Source: Epiperipatus broadwayi
Lineage: Eukaryota > Onychophora > Udeonychophora > Euonychophora > Peripatidae
Assembly: GCA_028023455.1 (NCBI GenBank)
Contig: JAQFVV010012416.1
Span: 4,199,594-4,263,593 of the forward strand
Length of the DNA: 64,000 nucleotides
Direction of reading: 5' to 3'
Positions 35,601 to 48,545 of this stretch are shown here, one piece after another. A program made the translations under genes and the position numbers. The notes under the pieces are model-generated. The model was not told the DNA's origin. It saw only the letters and a program-made list of their open reading frames with translations, and did not search any database. The number at the start of each line of letters is the position of its first letter. Position 1 is the stretch's first letter.

Positions 35601-38043
35601 TGTAGCCAAGCAAAGTATAACTTCAGTTAACCCTTAGTGTATATTGTAATATTCCTCAATCCGGTGGTTATCAATCTATGTAGAATTGCAGAACACATTT
35701 CACTTAAAACTTTTTATGTGTAACACTAACTTATTATTATGTCTTGACGGTTTGAAAATAACAAACAGACAGTATAAATTCAGGTCATTTGAATGGCAAC
35801 ATATGACCTCATAACAGGTTACACAGAAATTTAACATGCAGTACACAGGCAACCACAACACTTAAATAGAGCTGGGCACACAAAAAATGTTTGGCTGCAA
35901 TAGCACAGACCTATTTATTATTATTTCTACAATATTTTTTCATGAAAACACATGAAGTGAATTCAAGGAACACCAGCATTCCATGGAATATGCTTTGAGA
36001 ATTATTGACCTAGTCTTTCAATTTTTGCCTTTTTATAAAAGAAAACAACTAATTTTTGATTTACTACTACACAGACTTTTTCAGTGTTATCTCACACACT
36101 TCTCCATTGTCACCAACATCCAATCCATGCAATACACTTCTAACACAATATCCACCAGTCCCATCACTTTTCACAATTATTTTAAGTAAAGGTTCTTCTA
36201 TCTACACCCAAAGCAGAATGCCCTGAATTCAAATCAAGTATGAGTAAACTCTGAACGTCAAACTCAGGAGATACATTTATATACAAATTCAATATAGTAA
36301 TACTAATGACTAAGTGCATATTTAAATCAAATACAAATTTATTATATATGCAAGCAATACAGTGGTAATATTCAAGGTGATTAAAAAAACTATCTTAAAT
36401 ATATTAGATTTGTATTATAACAGCACATAACCATAATATGTTGTTGGTCTTTATTTTTATTTTAAAGAAAAAAATGTATTAAAGAGAAGATGCTTACATA
36501 TATATTAAATCCATAATCAAGTTAACACTTAATAATAACTGAATACAGTTGATTATCTAAAATTAATAATTATTACTTTGTTTTTCTAACCTATAATCCA
36601 CATTTCTATCTTTTAGCTATTAACAATATGGATGCCTATTATTTATATACAGGGTATAAAAGTTATGTGTGTGTGCACATCTAATATTGGGGAAATTGTT
36701 TATAAATCTCCAATTGTTTTATAAGGTACATATAAAACAATAGTATTTTAATTTTTTTTCTTCAATAGATTTTGTAAAAATGATTTATTTAAATTATATA
36801 TTTTAATCAAACATTTTTTTCTTCACTTAAAATACAAAAATAAAAAAATCAAGTTATACTTGTTGCAAATCTAATTAGTTGAAGATCTAATTAGCTGAAG
36901 ACTTAAAAATTGTGATTGGTTGATATATCATCAATTGTTCTAGAAGGAACATATTTCATTTTTTTAAAAAAAAAGATATCTAAAAATATTTCTGGTAAAA
37001 AAATAGTAAACAAAGTAACTTCTCAGGACTGGGCAAAATTTCTGATCATGTGTGTGTGGACTTCAGTAAGGTGTTTAGTGAATTGCAGTTCAAAAAAATG
37101 TTTTTACTTTTTTTGCATGAAGTACTTGTAGTAGAAGGAAGTATTGTAATCATTTCCAGAAACTGATTTTTCTATTTTCAATGAATTTTTATAAAATATA
37201 GCTTTTAAAATTTACTTCAAGCAATTTCAGGATGATGTGTATGTATGTATGTATGTATGAATGTATGTGCATGCTTGCAAATTTGTGAATGACGAAATTT
37301 TGTTTTGATGATAACTAGAGAATGAAACTAAATTTTTCAGTGAAATTTTGGCGGACAACAATATTCATTCATGGGAATTTTCAGTTTAACCAAATTCAAC
37401 TCTCCAGTTTACTGATAATTTGAAAACTAATGTAACATGTTAAAAAAAAAAAACTTTACCTAGCAAAAAATATTCAGATTCAAACTTTTGGACATTTTTC
37501 TGAAATAATTTTTTATGAAATTCATTATTTTCAAAATTTATCAAATAAGTGTCAAAATTTAGAACTAGTGATAATTCATTAAAGATGTACTTTATGAAAA
37601 AAATTATTTGATAAAAACTACATAGAATTACAAATCAAATAAGTTTTGATTGAAGTATTTTTTTGGTTAAATGCATTGTTTTAGAGATATAACAAATAAA
37701 TGGTAAATATTTTCATGATAAGTCATTTGACATACATTTTATGAAAAACTGATTATTGAATAAAAAAATATTTTTTTAAAAATTTACACTTGCACATGAG
37801 CTGTGGCCCACGTCATCATTATGAACTATATGTGATCTTCAAGCCACGTTTATCGACCCTTATTGCAAGACTTTTTTTGAAACTTGCTAAATTATGTTAA
37901 TTCACTAATAATACTAGTGATAATAAGATGTAATACTTATTTTAAAAGGCTCCAAAGTAATCTTAAAAACTCTATGAAAGAAAAAAAACATACTGTTATT
38001 TTTGTTCTAGAAAGTAAAGCTCTGGTCAAAATACCATAAATGT
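32691..38043. other. AT-rich DNA, no gene recognised
   Basis: Over 5 kb without supported coding or shared repeats. It holds a G-run near 34602-34614, A-runs near 35109-35127, and a (GTAT)n at 37237-37267. Open frames at 35045, 35983 and 36916 (+) are short and low in complexity. Confidence 0.5.
37237..37267 (+). repeat. (GTAT)n microsatellite
   Basis: About seven copies of the tetranucleotide GTAT, with one altered unit after it. Confidence 0.85.
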
Positions 38044-38684
38044 TGAATAAGCAGGCTCGAATTTAAGGCAATTGGAGCGATTGGGCCCAGCACTTGAAGG
38101 GGCCCCACATCACCACCAAAATTAACAAAAAGTTATTTTTCGGAATTTAAAGCAAATTGGTTTTGATGATAAAGGATAAATTATAAATTATTCAAATAAT
38201 TAAAAATATATTTATTTTAAGTTCACATTGATGGATGAGATTTATTATTGTGTTTATTATAATATATATACATTATAATATAGAAAATGGATACCCATAA
38301 GTGTCGTTTTTGACTAACGTTTAATTAATCGGATCTTCTCTCTCAATTATTCTATTCTATATGCATCTTATTCAGCACACTCACATTCGTTTTTTGGCAT
38401 TAGTCATTGTTGCGCTGTGCTCACTATTAAGTAGATGTGGCTACTATCAAATGTCAATTGTTTATTGCATTTGCAGTTCTCTATTCTTCTAATCGTTTTA
38501 ATTATTAGTGTCATATTTTGTGACTATAATTACTAATTGTTAAAAAAGGTAAGTACTAATTATATTACATAATATTTATTAACAAGAAATTATATTTAAA
38601 ATTAAAAATTTAAGTATATTTTGTGATTAAAAATTGATGTAATTTTATCATTAGTTGTCGAATCCACTGAAATGAGAAAGAGAT

Positions 38685-41164
38685 GTGGGAAGAAAATATA
38701 AAAGTGGTAGTCTAAAAAGGAAATTAAGTGCAAAAAGGAAAATCAAAAGTGAAAAACTCAGAGGTGCTTCGAACAAATTTTTAAAAATAGATAATGATGA
38801 CAAAGGTGAAGAAGAAGAAAATGACAAAAATGAAGAAGAAAATGATGATAAAGATGAAGAAGAACAGGTAAAAAATAAACAAGAAACACAATTACACAGA
38901 CCGGAACCGGAAGAAGCAAATATTGAAATGAAAATGGAAAAACTGAATATAGCTGATGATCCCGCTTCTTGGCCCGAGATTATTACTCAACAAATAAGAG
39001 ATTATTTAGTTAAAAAAGGTCCTACAAAAATTATCTTAAATGAGTTTCCACACCAAGAGGATGGAACACACTTTTCAAAAGTGCATCTGAAAAGAAAGCT
39101 TACGAATGGTGAAATAATAAGCCGTCCTTGGATAATATATTCTGAATCAAAAGACAGAATATTTTGTTTTTATTGTTGGCTATTCAGTATGGGTGCCTCA
39201 ATTGCACTAACCACTGTAGGATTTAATAACTGGACAAATATATATAATAGATTAGCCACACATGAAAAATCAAAAAATCATTTGGTAGCTATGTTAAAAT
39301 GTACAGAGCTTCAAAAAAGACTTTCTGCTGAGCAAACAATAGATAATGTTCAACAGAAGTTGTTGAACCAAGAAAAAGTTTGTTTGTATAAGATATTTGA
39401 AAGATTATTTTCTGTAGTTCAGTTTTTAGCTGAACGACCTATCGCATTTAGAGGATCCATCGAAAACCCAGGTGATGCACGAAATGGAAATTTTCTAGGA
39501 ATACTTGAATTACTTGAAAAATTTGACCCAGTAATGTAGGATCATATACAAAGAATTGCCACAAAACAAATACACCAAAGTTATTTAAGCAAAACAATAC
39601 AAAATGAAATAATAAACTTAATAGGCAACAAATTAAAAAATAAAATTATTGATAGAATAAAATATGGAAAATATTTTGATTCTGGATTGTACTCCAGATG
39701 TCAGTCATCAAGAAAAAATGTCTCTTAGCATCAGATATGTTTCAGATGGAACATTACCAAGCTCGAATATCGCTATATATGAACAATTTATCAAATTTAT
39801 ACATGTAGAGAGCAGCACAGGAGAAAATCTATTTTTTGTGTTAAAGAAAGAAATTCAAAGTTTAGGGCTTGACATCAACAACATAAGAGGGCAAGGATAT
39901 GACAATGGTTCAAACATGAAGGGTAAAGTCTCCGGTGTTCAAGCTAGACTCTTAAAAGAAAATCCAATGGCATTTTCTACTCCTTGCGTTTGTCACAATT
40001 ATAATCTAGTATTGGGAGATGTAGCAAAAATTTGTCCAGAAGCTTTAGCCTTCTTTGGTATTCTCCAACAACTATATGTTTTGTTTTCGGCATCTTCAAA
40101 AAGATAGTTAGTACTTCTCAAATATGTAAAAGAACTTACTGTCAAGCCCCTTTGCGATACTAGGTGGGAATGTCGGATTCAAAGAATAAAAGCAGTGAGA
40201 TACTAAATAGGTGAATTTTATGATGCTCTTTTCGAAATATCAGAAATTTCCGAAGGTCCACAAATTAAAAGCTAGGCAGAATCTCTTGGAAATGCAATGA
40301 AAGACTATAAATTTTTAGTATCACTGGTTTTTTGGTACGATTTACTGTTCCAAGTCAATTATGTAAACAAGGAACTTCAAAGTAAATCTGTAGATGTATC
40401 CATTAACTTGCTTCATTTGAAAAACTTTCAAATGGTTAAGTGACTACAGAAATACTGGATTCAAACAAATTTTAGTTCAAGCAAAAACTCTTGCAGATTT
40501 GGAAATATCTACAGAATTTTGAAATAAAAGGCTTCGGAAAAGAAAAAGACATTTTAATTATGAAGGCGATGATGAACCTATTGTAGATCCGATAAACACA
40601 TACAAGATTTTTTTTTTTAATTTTGTTTTAGATAAAAGTACAGAACCACTAAAAGATCATTTTGAACAATTGAAAAATCATAATGACTTATTTGGGTTTC
40701 TGGGAAAATTTCTAAATATGGAAAAAGAAGCACTTCAAAAACATGCAGCTAAATTCTCTAACAGATTCTAGGTTCACAGAAAATCATGCACTAATAGTGA
40801 AGGAAGCTGATATAGATGGAAAAATGTTAGTTGAAAAAATGGAAGCTTTAAAATCTATCCTTCCATCAGAATTTTTTGAAAATCCATTTAAAATGTTCAA
40901 ATTTTTATCGGAAAATGATAGAGCAATGGCATTTCCAAACTTGTTTATTGCTCTCCGAATATATTTAACAATTTCAGTGAGCATTGCTTCTGGAGAGAGA
41001 TCATTTTCCAGGCTAAAACTAATAAAAAACTATCTGAGATTGACAATGAATCAGGATAGATTAAATAGTTTAGCAATTATGTCGATTGAAGTGAAGAAGC
41101 AAGGAAATTGGATTTTCAAACTATTTTAGAAGAATTTACAGAACAAAAACTTAGAAATATGTAA
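38685..41164 (+). pseudogene. hAT transposase (TTF zinc finger, DUF4371, hATC), decayed
   Basis: The first 284 codons hold a basic, then Glu/Asp-rich N-terminus. A TTF-type zinc-finger region follows (SRPWIIYSESKDRIFCFYCW, ending HEKSKNH) and leads into the DUF4371 catalytic domain. An in-frame TAG at 39537 and a frameshift near 39676 break the frame, which resumes with LDCTPDVSHQEKMSLSIRYV and GQGYDNGSNMKGKVSGVQAR. Several stops follow between 40105 and 40443 (for example after LFSASSKR and KAVRY). The C-terminal dimerisation domain is clear at about 40950-41090 (SGERSFSRLKLIKNYLR). A last shift precedes DFQTILEEFTEQKLRNM and the natural stop at 41162-41164. Normal role: cut-and-paste transposition in the nucleus. 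This copy cannot make protein. Confidence 0.9.
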
Positions 41165-41289
41165 ATTCATATATTCATATTCAATGATGTAAATTTATAT
41201 TCAATAAAATGGAATTGTTTTTGTATTTTGTGCATTTTTATTTTTTAATGTATGTAGAAGTTTACCTATCTTATGATCCATGATATTTG

Positions 41290-41292
<3 letters not shown>

Positions 41293-41341
<49 letters not shown>
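41293..41341. repeat. (TA)n microsatellite
   Basis: About 24 TA units near the left end of the probable nested insertion. Confidence 0.95.
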
Positions 41342-41343
<2 letters not shown>

Positions 41344-41344
41344 C

Positions 41345-41640
41345 AAACAAGACCCACACAACCCCTTTATTACCTCGGTTGTAACAATTTCCTGATGAGC
41401 ATGTTGCAGGAAGAAACTATCGATTGGCATTCCCCAATGCAGATGTTATCCTTCCTTACAACAATATTTCCTGCTCATCAGAGGATGTAGCACCATAGAG
41501 ACTGGAAGCATCTAGACATTTCTGTGTTTGGTTTTCCAAATGGCACCACTAGAGTTCCATCTCACTACAACCTGACTTATGTAGGTCTAGTTATGCCAGA
41601 CATAGCTCAGGAGGCATGAAATTCTCGTGGACAAGTGCAA
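41345..41640 (+). other. Coding-like patch of unknown origin
   Basis: Higher complexity than its surroundings. One + frame reads QTRPTQPLYYLGCNNFLMSM and onwards to a TAG near 41488. The same frame then gives HHRDWKHLDISVFGFPNGTT and YNLTYVGLVMPDIAQEA. Amino-acid use is protein-like across the stop. The protein is not recognised; it could be a mobile-element gene fragment. Confidence 0.25.
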
Positions 41641-41741
41641 TGAATGATAAGTGATGCAAAAAATAATAGAACTGAACAACTGGATAACTAAAATTAATTT
41701 TAAGTAGCAACAATTTTATTTAACAACAGATTTAATTAAAT

Positions 41742-42190
41742 GTTCATCAAAAAAAATATTTCATTGACAGTCCCTTGTATCTCTTCGGCCTACTTCCAAT
41801 AACATTTTTATATGACTTAAAGAATGTAAATTGTTGAGAGTATAATAAAGTCCTTTTTTCAATAGTTCTTTACAGTTTACATCTTTAATCATTTAGTTAA
41901 TTCACAGAGAGAAGTGCGATATATAAAGACTTCAGAGATAATAATGAAGACAACTGATAGCATTTAATTCAGAGTTCCACTTAATTCAAACAAATATTTC
42001 ATTTACAGTCCATTGTGTATCTTGGTATACATCCAATAATAGTACAATATGAATTAAAGAATAACAATTCACATTTTTAATTATTTAGTTAATTCACAGA
42101 GAGGAGTGTGATATATGAATACAACAGAGATAGTAATGAAGACAACTGATAGCATTTAATTTAATTCAGAGTTTCACTTAATTCTGATTT
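41742..42190 (+). repeat. Diverged tandem duplication, unit about 200-240 bp
   Basis: Two adjacent copies share tatttcatt(t/g)acagtcc at the start and, further on, tagttaattcacagagag, followed by agtaatgaagacaactgatagc-like sequence. The copies are about 80-85% alike by eye; the first has an extra segment near 41835-41870. Confidence 0.7.
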
Positions 42191-43357
42191 GTAGTCTTTT
42201 AGGTAGTTGTCACATGTAATGTGGCTTCAATTAACTCATGTATGAAGATATTCTTTACAGACAAGAGCATTTCTATTATTCCAGTTAATTTTAAGTTAGT
42301 CAAAGCATAATAAATTTATTTCTATTCATTGTTATCCAAATCTAGGTTTGAATCCATAATATAAGCACATTTATATCCATTGGTTATTCAGGTAACCTAT
42401 AAGTGTACATATTTCCATCAGTCCAGATATCAATTCATCTTGCAAATGTGTTTATTTGGTATTTCCGATTTCATAAGACATATATATAACATATATGCAT
42501 CAATAACTCCAGGTATATCATTGTACACTTAACTGTAACACATTGTTTTGGTATTTTTATTTCTTAACTCGTATATATAACATGTTTTAATTCTGTGTTT
42601 ATATTACTTTTCTCAGAGTTTTCAAATAATAAATAAAATCTTTAATAAAAAATGATTTTCTTAATCTTTCAACTTATTTAAGTATGTGGTTCATTATACA
42701 CATATAATCACTAACTTTTATTGATGTACTAATTCATATTTAAATGTTTGAATTTATTCATAAAATAGTATAAATTTACTAAATACATTCATTTTGATAT
42801 TTTCTAATTTTATCTGGATTATAAACACGTTATTACAATTTAGTTAATTATAGCTATGTGTAATATTCATATATAATCAATGTGCATGTAAGTATTTGTA
42901 ATTTTTATTTAGTTATTCTAATATATATCATAAATATTGTTGTTTAGTCTGCCACAGATGTATGTTTCTAGATATAAGTTGATCAGCAGTTTCATTTATA
43001 ATTTATCACTAATAAAACATGTTTTCACATAGCTATAATTATTCATTATTTTCTTTAAGAAAGATGTTTTTTTTGGTTTTTTTTATAAACACTTGTAAGT
43101 ATTAATATTTTATAAAATGGTTACCTTCATTTTATCCAGTTTATTCCTTCATATCCATGATATGATTGCACTCAAAAAGGGATCATTGTATTTCAGCTGA
43201 ATGGCATTATTTATAGTCCATGATGGTCACCCAGGCAAATCTTGGAGAAACATGGCTTTGGATGAAGAGAAGAAGCTGTTACCGCCTAGCCTTCCATCGT
43301 TATTATTTCCTTATTAATGTTTTCTTTTTTCATCATTAACAGTGGTTCTTTAACTGC

Positions 43358-43512
43358 TCTTAAAATCTTTTTTAAAAAAGATCTCTTTAAAATCTTTTTA
43401 AAATCTCTTGTAAAATCTCCTTCAAAATCTTTTTAAAAATCCTCTTTAAAAATCTACTTTAAAAATCTTTTTAAAATCTTTTGAAATCCCTTTGAAAACT
43501 TTTTAAAAATCT
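43358..43512. repeat. Degenerate short tandem, aaaatctttttt-type
   Basis: About a dozen copies of a 10-14-bp unit resembling aaaatctctttt run through 150 bp, each varied by one to three bases. Beyond it, composition returns to normal. Confidence 0.75.
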
Positions 43513-44237
43513 GCTCTGAACTTCCAGCTCAACTATTTATACTCTGATCTCTAGATTGATTAAGCAGCCTTGCCATATCTGATTTGTTATACAGCTCTCA
43601 TTTAAGCCCGAGTGCTTTTCTCTTCTTAAGGATTGGACACTCTACTTTTCATGGGACAGATAAGGGATCATAAGAATAAACCATGTTTTCCAATTTGATA
43701 AGACTGCCTCAAGTGATTATCACACTTTATATGACAACATCGTTCCAAAAATTAAAAATGTAATATTTTAATATATCATGATTTAAAATTATAAAATCAA
43801 TAATGATTTTCTTTCTTAGATTGACGAATCTTAATAAAGATTTGTACCTTTTTTTTAATTGCAGATTTAAATGTATTTGTTGTCTTTTTTTCTTTTTAAT
43901 TTGATCAAATTATCTTTCTTTTTTTCATTGCTGTCAATTTTCATGATTCCTTTGTTTCTTTAAATTTTTAGTTTTCCTTAACCATGATTAAGTCTTTTCT
44001 TTTTTAACAACAAATCATGCTAGTCTTTTTTTTAATGGGGGGGGGGGATCTTATGAATATATACGTGGAACAGTATATCTGTTTCATTATATTGAATTTG
44101 CATTTTATTTAAATATTTAATATATAGAGAGCCCCGCAAAAAAAATCCAATCGGGTCCCGCACTTATTGGATCCGGCCCTGTGAATAAGTACTTGTTTAA
44201 ATAAAAACAAATTTATCAAATAAATATATATAATTGG

Positions 44238-44304
44238 ATAATAAATTCCATTATAATCTTTTAATTATAAATAATAAATTCCATTATAATCTTTTAATTA
44301 TAAA
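44238..44304. repeat. 33-bp unit repeated twice in tandem
   Basis: Two adjacent, essentially identical copies begin ataataaattccattataa at 44238 and 44271. Recent tandem duplication just outside the hAT element. Confidence 0.85.
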
Positions 44305-44340
44305 TATATTTAACGCACATTGATTACGTAAGTAATATTT

Positions 44341-45317
44341 ACTAAGGCAATAAACCTTTAAGCATGTGCTGATGTGATATGATGTGATGTATTATGGCTT
44401 CTCCTTAAACGAAGTCAAGAATATCTCAGCAATTATGCCCAGATAAACCTGTTAGCCACTTTCTTTTACATTCCCCACTCTAAATTTACCCATAATCTGC
44501 TCTATCCCATTTCCACAACATAATTTTTATCAACTCTATAACCTTTATATATTAAATCCCTCTTATCTTTTCCCAAACCCAGCATAAAAACCAATAATTC
44601 ACTTTCTGTATAATCACTCTTTTCATATTTATTTTTCCACAACTTCATTATATGTATCCTTTCTGTTTTCAAACATTTACATTCAATTAACAAATGCCTA
44701 ATATTTTCAATTCCTTCCTTACATAATTTACAAAATAAATCACCCATATTTTTCCATTTACATGTATTTTCTTTTGTAGCTAAAGATCCCGTTCGAGCCT
44801 TAAACAATAAACTCCTTTCCTTACTATTATCATATATTAACTCTCACCTAATATTCTGTTTATTTCTATATATATTTAAACTCTTTTTACTCTCCATACT
44901 ATTTCTCCATCTCTCTAACTCCCTAGTCTTTATTAATAAATTTATTCTTTTATCCCATTCCTTACTACTATAACACTCAATAATCCTCTTAACACAATCA
45001 TCCCATCTTTTGTACAAATATACTGATATAAATTCTTTATCCAAATCTTTTGCATACCACATTACCTTTCTCACCCATCTTGTTACCTGTCCTTTACTCA
45101 TAACCCAATTAAATACTATTTTAGCTATTCTTTTATTATCCATAAACTGCAATCTACCAAACATTTTCATTTTACTTTTTGCATCTCTCATATGAAAACT
45201 TGACCATCCCATTTCTCCTTGAATTGCACTTGAAAATACGTAGGTAGGGACCTCTACAGGTCTTAACCACCAGCTTACTCTTTGCAAAAAAAGAGGGGAA
45301 CCCTTCTTTACTTCAAC
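44341..45317 (-). pseudogene. 3' end of a LINE (C-terminal zinc-finger region), - strand
   Basis: From a stop at 45318-45320 the - strand frame is open to a TGA at 44844-44846, then continues in the same frame to the stop at about 44502. It contains RVSWWLRPVEVPTYVFSSAI, then LLFKARTGSLATKENTCKW and a CCHC-type cluster CKLCKEGIENIRHLLIEC. This is the C-terminal region after the reverse transcriptase in LINE ORF2 proteins; the RT domain itself is lost by 5' truncation. The 3' UTR runs to about 44341 and ends on the - strand in tandem atcac/atcat-like units (acatcacatcatatcacatc). The clade is not certain. Inactive. Confidence 0.75.
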
Positions 45318-45320
45318 CTA

Positions 45321-47192
45321 CTTTCTATATAAATAGGTGAAGCTGAAGTGATTAGAACAGAGCGTGAAGCTATTGAATACTTCACTGATTAAGTCCACAA
45401 TTCCTATTACCCATTAGTACTAGCGAAATCTTTCAATTTACAATGAGTCAATGGAATTCACTTAACCTAATGTTAAATTGACTTTAAATATATATATATA
45501 TTGATGCCTTATTTTAAAATAAAAGGTGTTAACTGAATATAACTAATATATCATATAAAAAGAATAATATAAGCTCGAAAAAGTTTGCACTGAAAGATTT
45601 TAGAATTAAATGAATAATGATAACCATAATGGAACTTCTCAATAAAATATGCAAATAATATTTGTCTTAATTACATGAATAAGATATATAAAAGAAATCT
45701 TACTAAAGTAAATATTTCAAAATACTTATCTATACTAAATTTTGTGATAATTCAACCGAAACTTTATAGAGACCATAACTGGTTAAAAAAAGATTCTAGA
45801 AGCTACAGCATTACAATTTAATATGAAGAGAATTTTAATAGTTTTATTTATTTATTTTTATATAATAATTTTATAATTTAATGTTTATGTTTGCATTGTT
45901 TATAAAAATAATGTAAAGGAGAAAATACTATTGGTAGATACTTGTTCAATTAATTTTCATATAAGAGGGAGATTGTGTGCAATACATAAATATTACACTA
46001 TATGTGTGGTGTACGAGACTTCAATATTAAGTGAATTAATATTTCTATTTACTCAAATAAAGTATATGTTTATGTAAACTATAAAGTTCTTTATTTTATT
46101 TATTTGAAATTAAAAACGCACAAAGTAATTTATAATAGACTATTTATTATAATTGACACTAATTTTGTCATTTACAGAATAGATGTTGGGCAAACCCTAT
46201 TTTTGGAAATTATCATTATGGACTTATTCTCTTCATTTGTATATTATTTAGTATTTTATTTGAATAATGTAATTGTCTAAATTTACATTTAAAAGGAATT
46301 TAAGCCTCATCGTTCATTGTGTGACCATAAATGTGCTTTCTGAATTTTGATGATCTGAATATTTAAATAGCATTTACATTTACATGCATACTGTATCTCA
46401 TCCATGACATTAGCTGATATTGCTTACTGACTGAGTGTATCGGGCATAAATTGTTATCTGGGAAGGGTTACAGACTTTTCTTGGTAGAAATAATTTGTCA
46501 GTCATAATCTTAAATACTTTTACAAGTCTAATTTAATAGTACCAGATTATCCAGTTATATATTTAAATGCCCATACTATTTAGCAATGTTAAACTTCAAT
46601 CAAGGAGAGAAATTAGAAATTTATCATGGAAAGTCTTCATTTTATTCTCATAATCAGCATCTTAAAGGAACATTCTCTCACCTCTTTTCTTAATTATATT
46701 TGTCACACCCATATCCATTACTAGTTATAATTTTGCTAATCATTAACCATAAGGAACTTCTAAAATTTGTGCAATATTATAAATTATTTAATTACTAATT
46801 TAATTATAAGTTAAATTTGACCTCATGATAAGAATAATCTAGTTTGGTGTTTAGATCAGGGGTATCAATCTTAATGATTAATACTTCATCTCACATCATT
46901 CTAATAATATGAATTATAGATCATGCTTGATCCAAGACACCATCATATTATACATTTTGCCATTATTATTAATTTAGTAATTATTTTTTAATAAAATTAA
47001 TAATAATTTATATTGCTTCTGAATTCATAGCTATTCTTTACAATATCTTGTACTAAATTCAGTAATTGCTGTACAAGCATTGTTTGGGTATGTGTGAGTG
47101 CCATATTGAAAATAAAAGATTCCAAAAGCTATAATTTATTATAAGGATATCCAAATAATGAAATTGGGAAATATTGATATATATATATATCA
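45321..47192. other. AT-rich DNA, nothing recognised
   Basis: No supported gene or shared repeat. Confidence 0.5.
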
Positions 47193-47389
47193 TTTTACTT
47201 TACCAATAAACACAAACAAAAGAACAATTAGAGATAAAGAAAACTTATTTAGTCTTAGAGAGATTGCCAATTAGAGTAATTGATAGTTTCCTGCCATCAA
47301 AGGCAAAAGTTATCTTTGTTTACATGGATTAAAAAACTCTTTATTTCTGTTCTTTATTAAAATAACAATTCATGGAAAATTTTAATTCC
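47193..47389 (+). repeat. Dispersed repeat, copy 1
   Basis: About 200 bp shared in direct orientation with 63743-63940. Both contain caaacaaaagag/aac near the start, a gtaattg segment, tgtttacatggat, and end aacaatycatggaaa followed by ttaattc. In this copy (GATA)n begins immediately after the end. Confidence 0.75.
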
Positions 47390-48247
47390 AGATAGATAGA
47401 TAGATAGATGTATATATAAATAGCTAGCTAGATAGATAGATACTTGGATAGAAAAATAGATAAATAAATAAGTAGATAGATAAATCAATATATATATATA
47501 TATATAGATTTATAGATAGATAGAGAGAGAGGAACAGAGAAATAGATAGATAGAAAGTGAAATAGATAGATTAATGGATAGATTAATCAATTGATGGATA
47601 GAGAAATATAAAGGTAGATGAATAAATTCATAGACAGATATATAGATGAATAGATAGATTGATAGATTGATATATAGATAGAGAAATAGAAATAGTAAGA
47701 TAGAAAGATTTATGGATAGAAAGATGGATTGTAGAGATAGACAGATAGATGAGAGAGAAACAGAGAGTTAGATATCTAGATTGATAGATCGATTGATAGT
47801 TGGATAGGAAAATAGATAAATAAGATAGCTAGATTGATAGATCGATAGATAGTTGGATTGAAAAATAGATAAATAAAGAAATAGGTAGATCTATAGATAG
47901 AAAGATAAATAGATAGATTTATAGGTAGATAGACACAGAGAGGAACAGAGAGAGAGAGAGAGATAAAGATAGGTAGATAGATAAATAGAGAGTGAAACAG
48001 ATAGATAGATCAATGGATAGATTAATTGATTGATAGATAGAGGTAGATGAATAGAATGATGGATGGATGGATAGCTGAATGGATATATAGATAGATTGAT
48101 AAATAAATAGGCTGATAAGTAGATTGATAGATGGATAAATAGAGAGCTAGAGAGCTAGATATATATAGAAAGATAGATAAATAGATTGATAGATTTATAG
48201 ATAGATAAATAGAGAGACAGATAGATAGAGAGATAAAGAGAGAGTTG

Positions 48248-48341
<94 letters not shown>

Positions 48342-48350
48342 GATAGATAA

Positions 48351-48415
<65 letters not shown>

Positions 48416-48545
48416 GTGGGATAAAGATCTATCGATAGATAGAGGTAAATGAATAGATTGATAGATGAATAGGATGGATGGATAGGTAGATAGATAGACA
48501 GATATGTAGATAAAATAGGCAGACATGTAGATAGATAGATACATA
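47390..48545. repeat. (GATA)n satellite-like tract, about 1.15 kb
   Basis: Imperfect GATA repeats throughout, with variants (GATG, AATA, GAGA, GATT). Nearly pure runs lie at about 48250-48340 and 48354-48412. Open frames on the - strand (poly IYLS) come from the repeat and are not genes. Confidence 0.97.

Larger units (their letters stand above)
41277..44047. mobile_element. Probable nested insertion with 9-bp TSD
   Basis: atcttatga occurs at 41268-41276, just after the transposase 3' UTR, and again at 44048-44056, where typical hAT 3' terminal sequence resumes. The 2.77 kb between them starts with a (TA)n run and ends in a G-run (about 44037-44047). It has no visible transposase or RT. It contains a duplicated segment, a 12-bp-type tandem and one coding-like patch. 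A 9-bp match in AT-rich DNA could be chance, so the boundaries are tentative. Confidence 0.4.
38052..44181 (+). mobile_element. hAT transposon, 6.1 kb, 8-bp TSD
   Basis: Exact 8-bp repeats TGAATAAG flank the element at 38044-38051 and 44182-44189. Ends are inverted and imperfect: left caggctcgaatttaagg, right read inwards cagggccggatccaata, with a shared gggccc/gggacc-rich subterminal region. A decayed transposase lies at 38685-41164. The 3' part is unusually long because of a probable nested insertion (41277-44047). The ends are like those of hAT elements encoding ZMYM1/TTF-zinc-finger-type transposases. Confidence 0.88.

Noticed and set aside
48155-48544. 129-codon - strand open frame rich in IYLS
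   Set aside because: It is translation of the (GATA)n repeat.
47390-48545. CRISPR-like array
   Set aside because: The repeats are 4-bp tandems without unique spacers, in a eukaryotic context.
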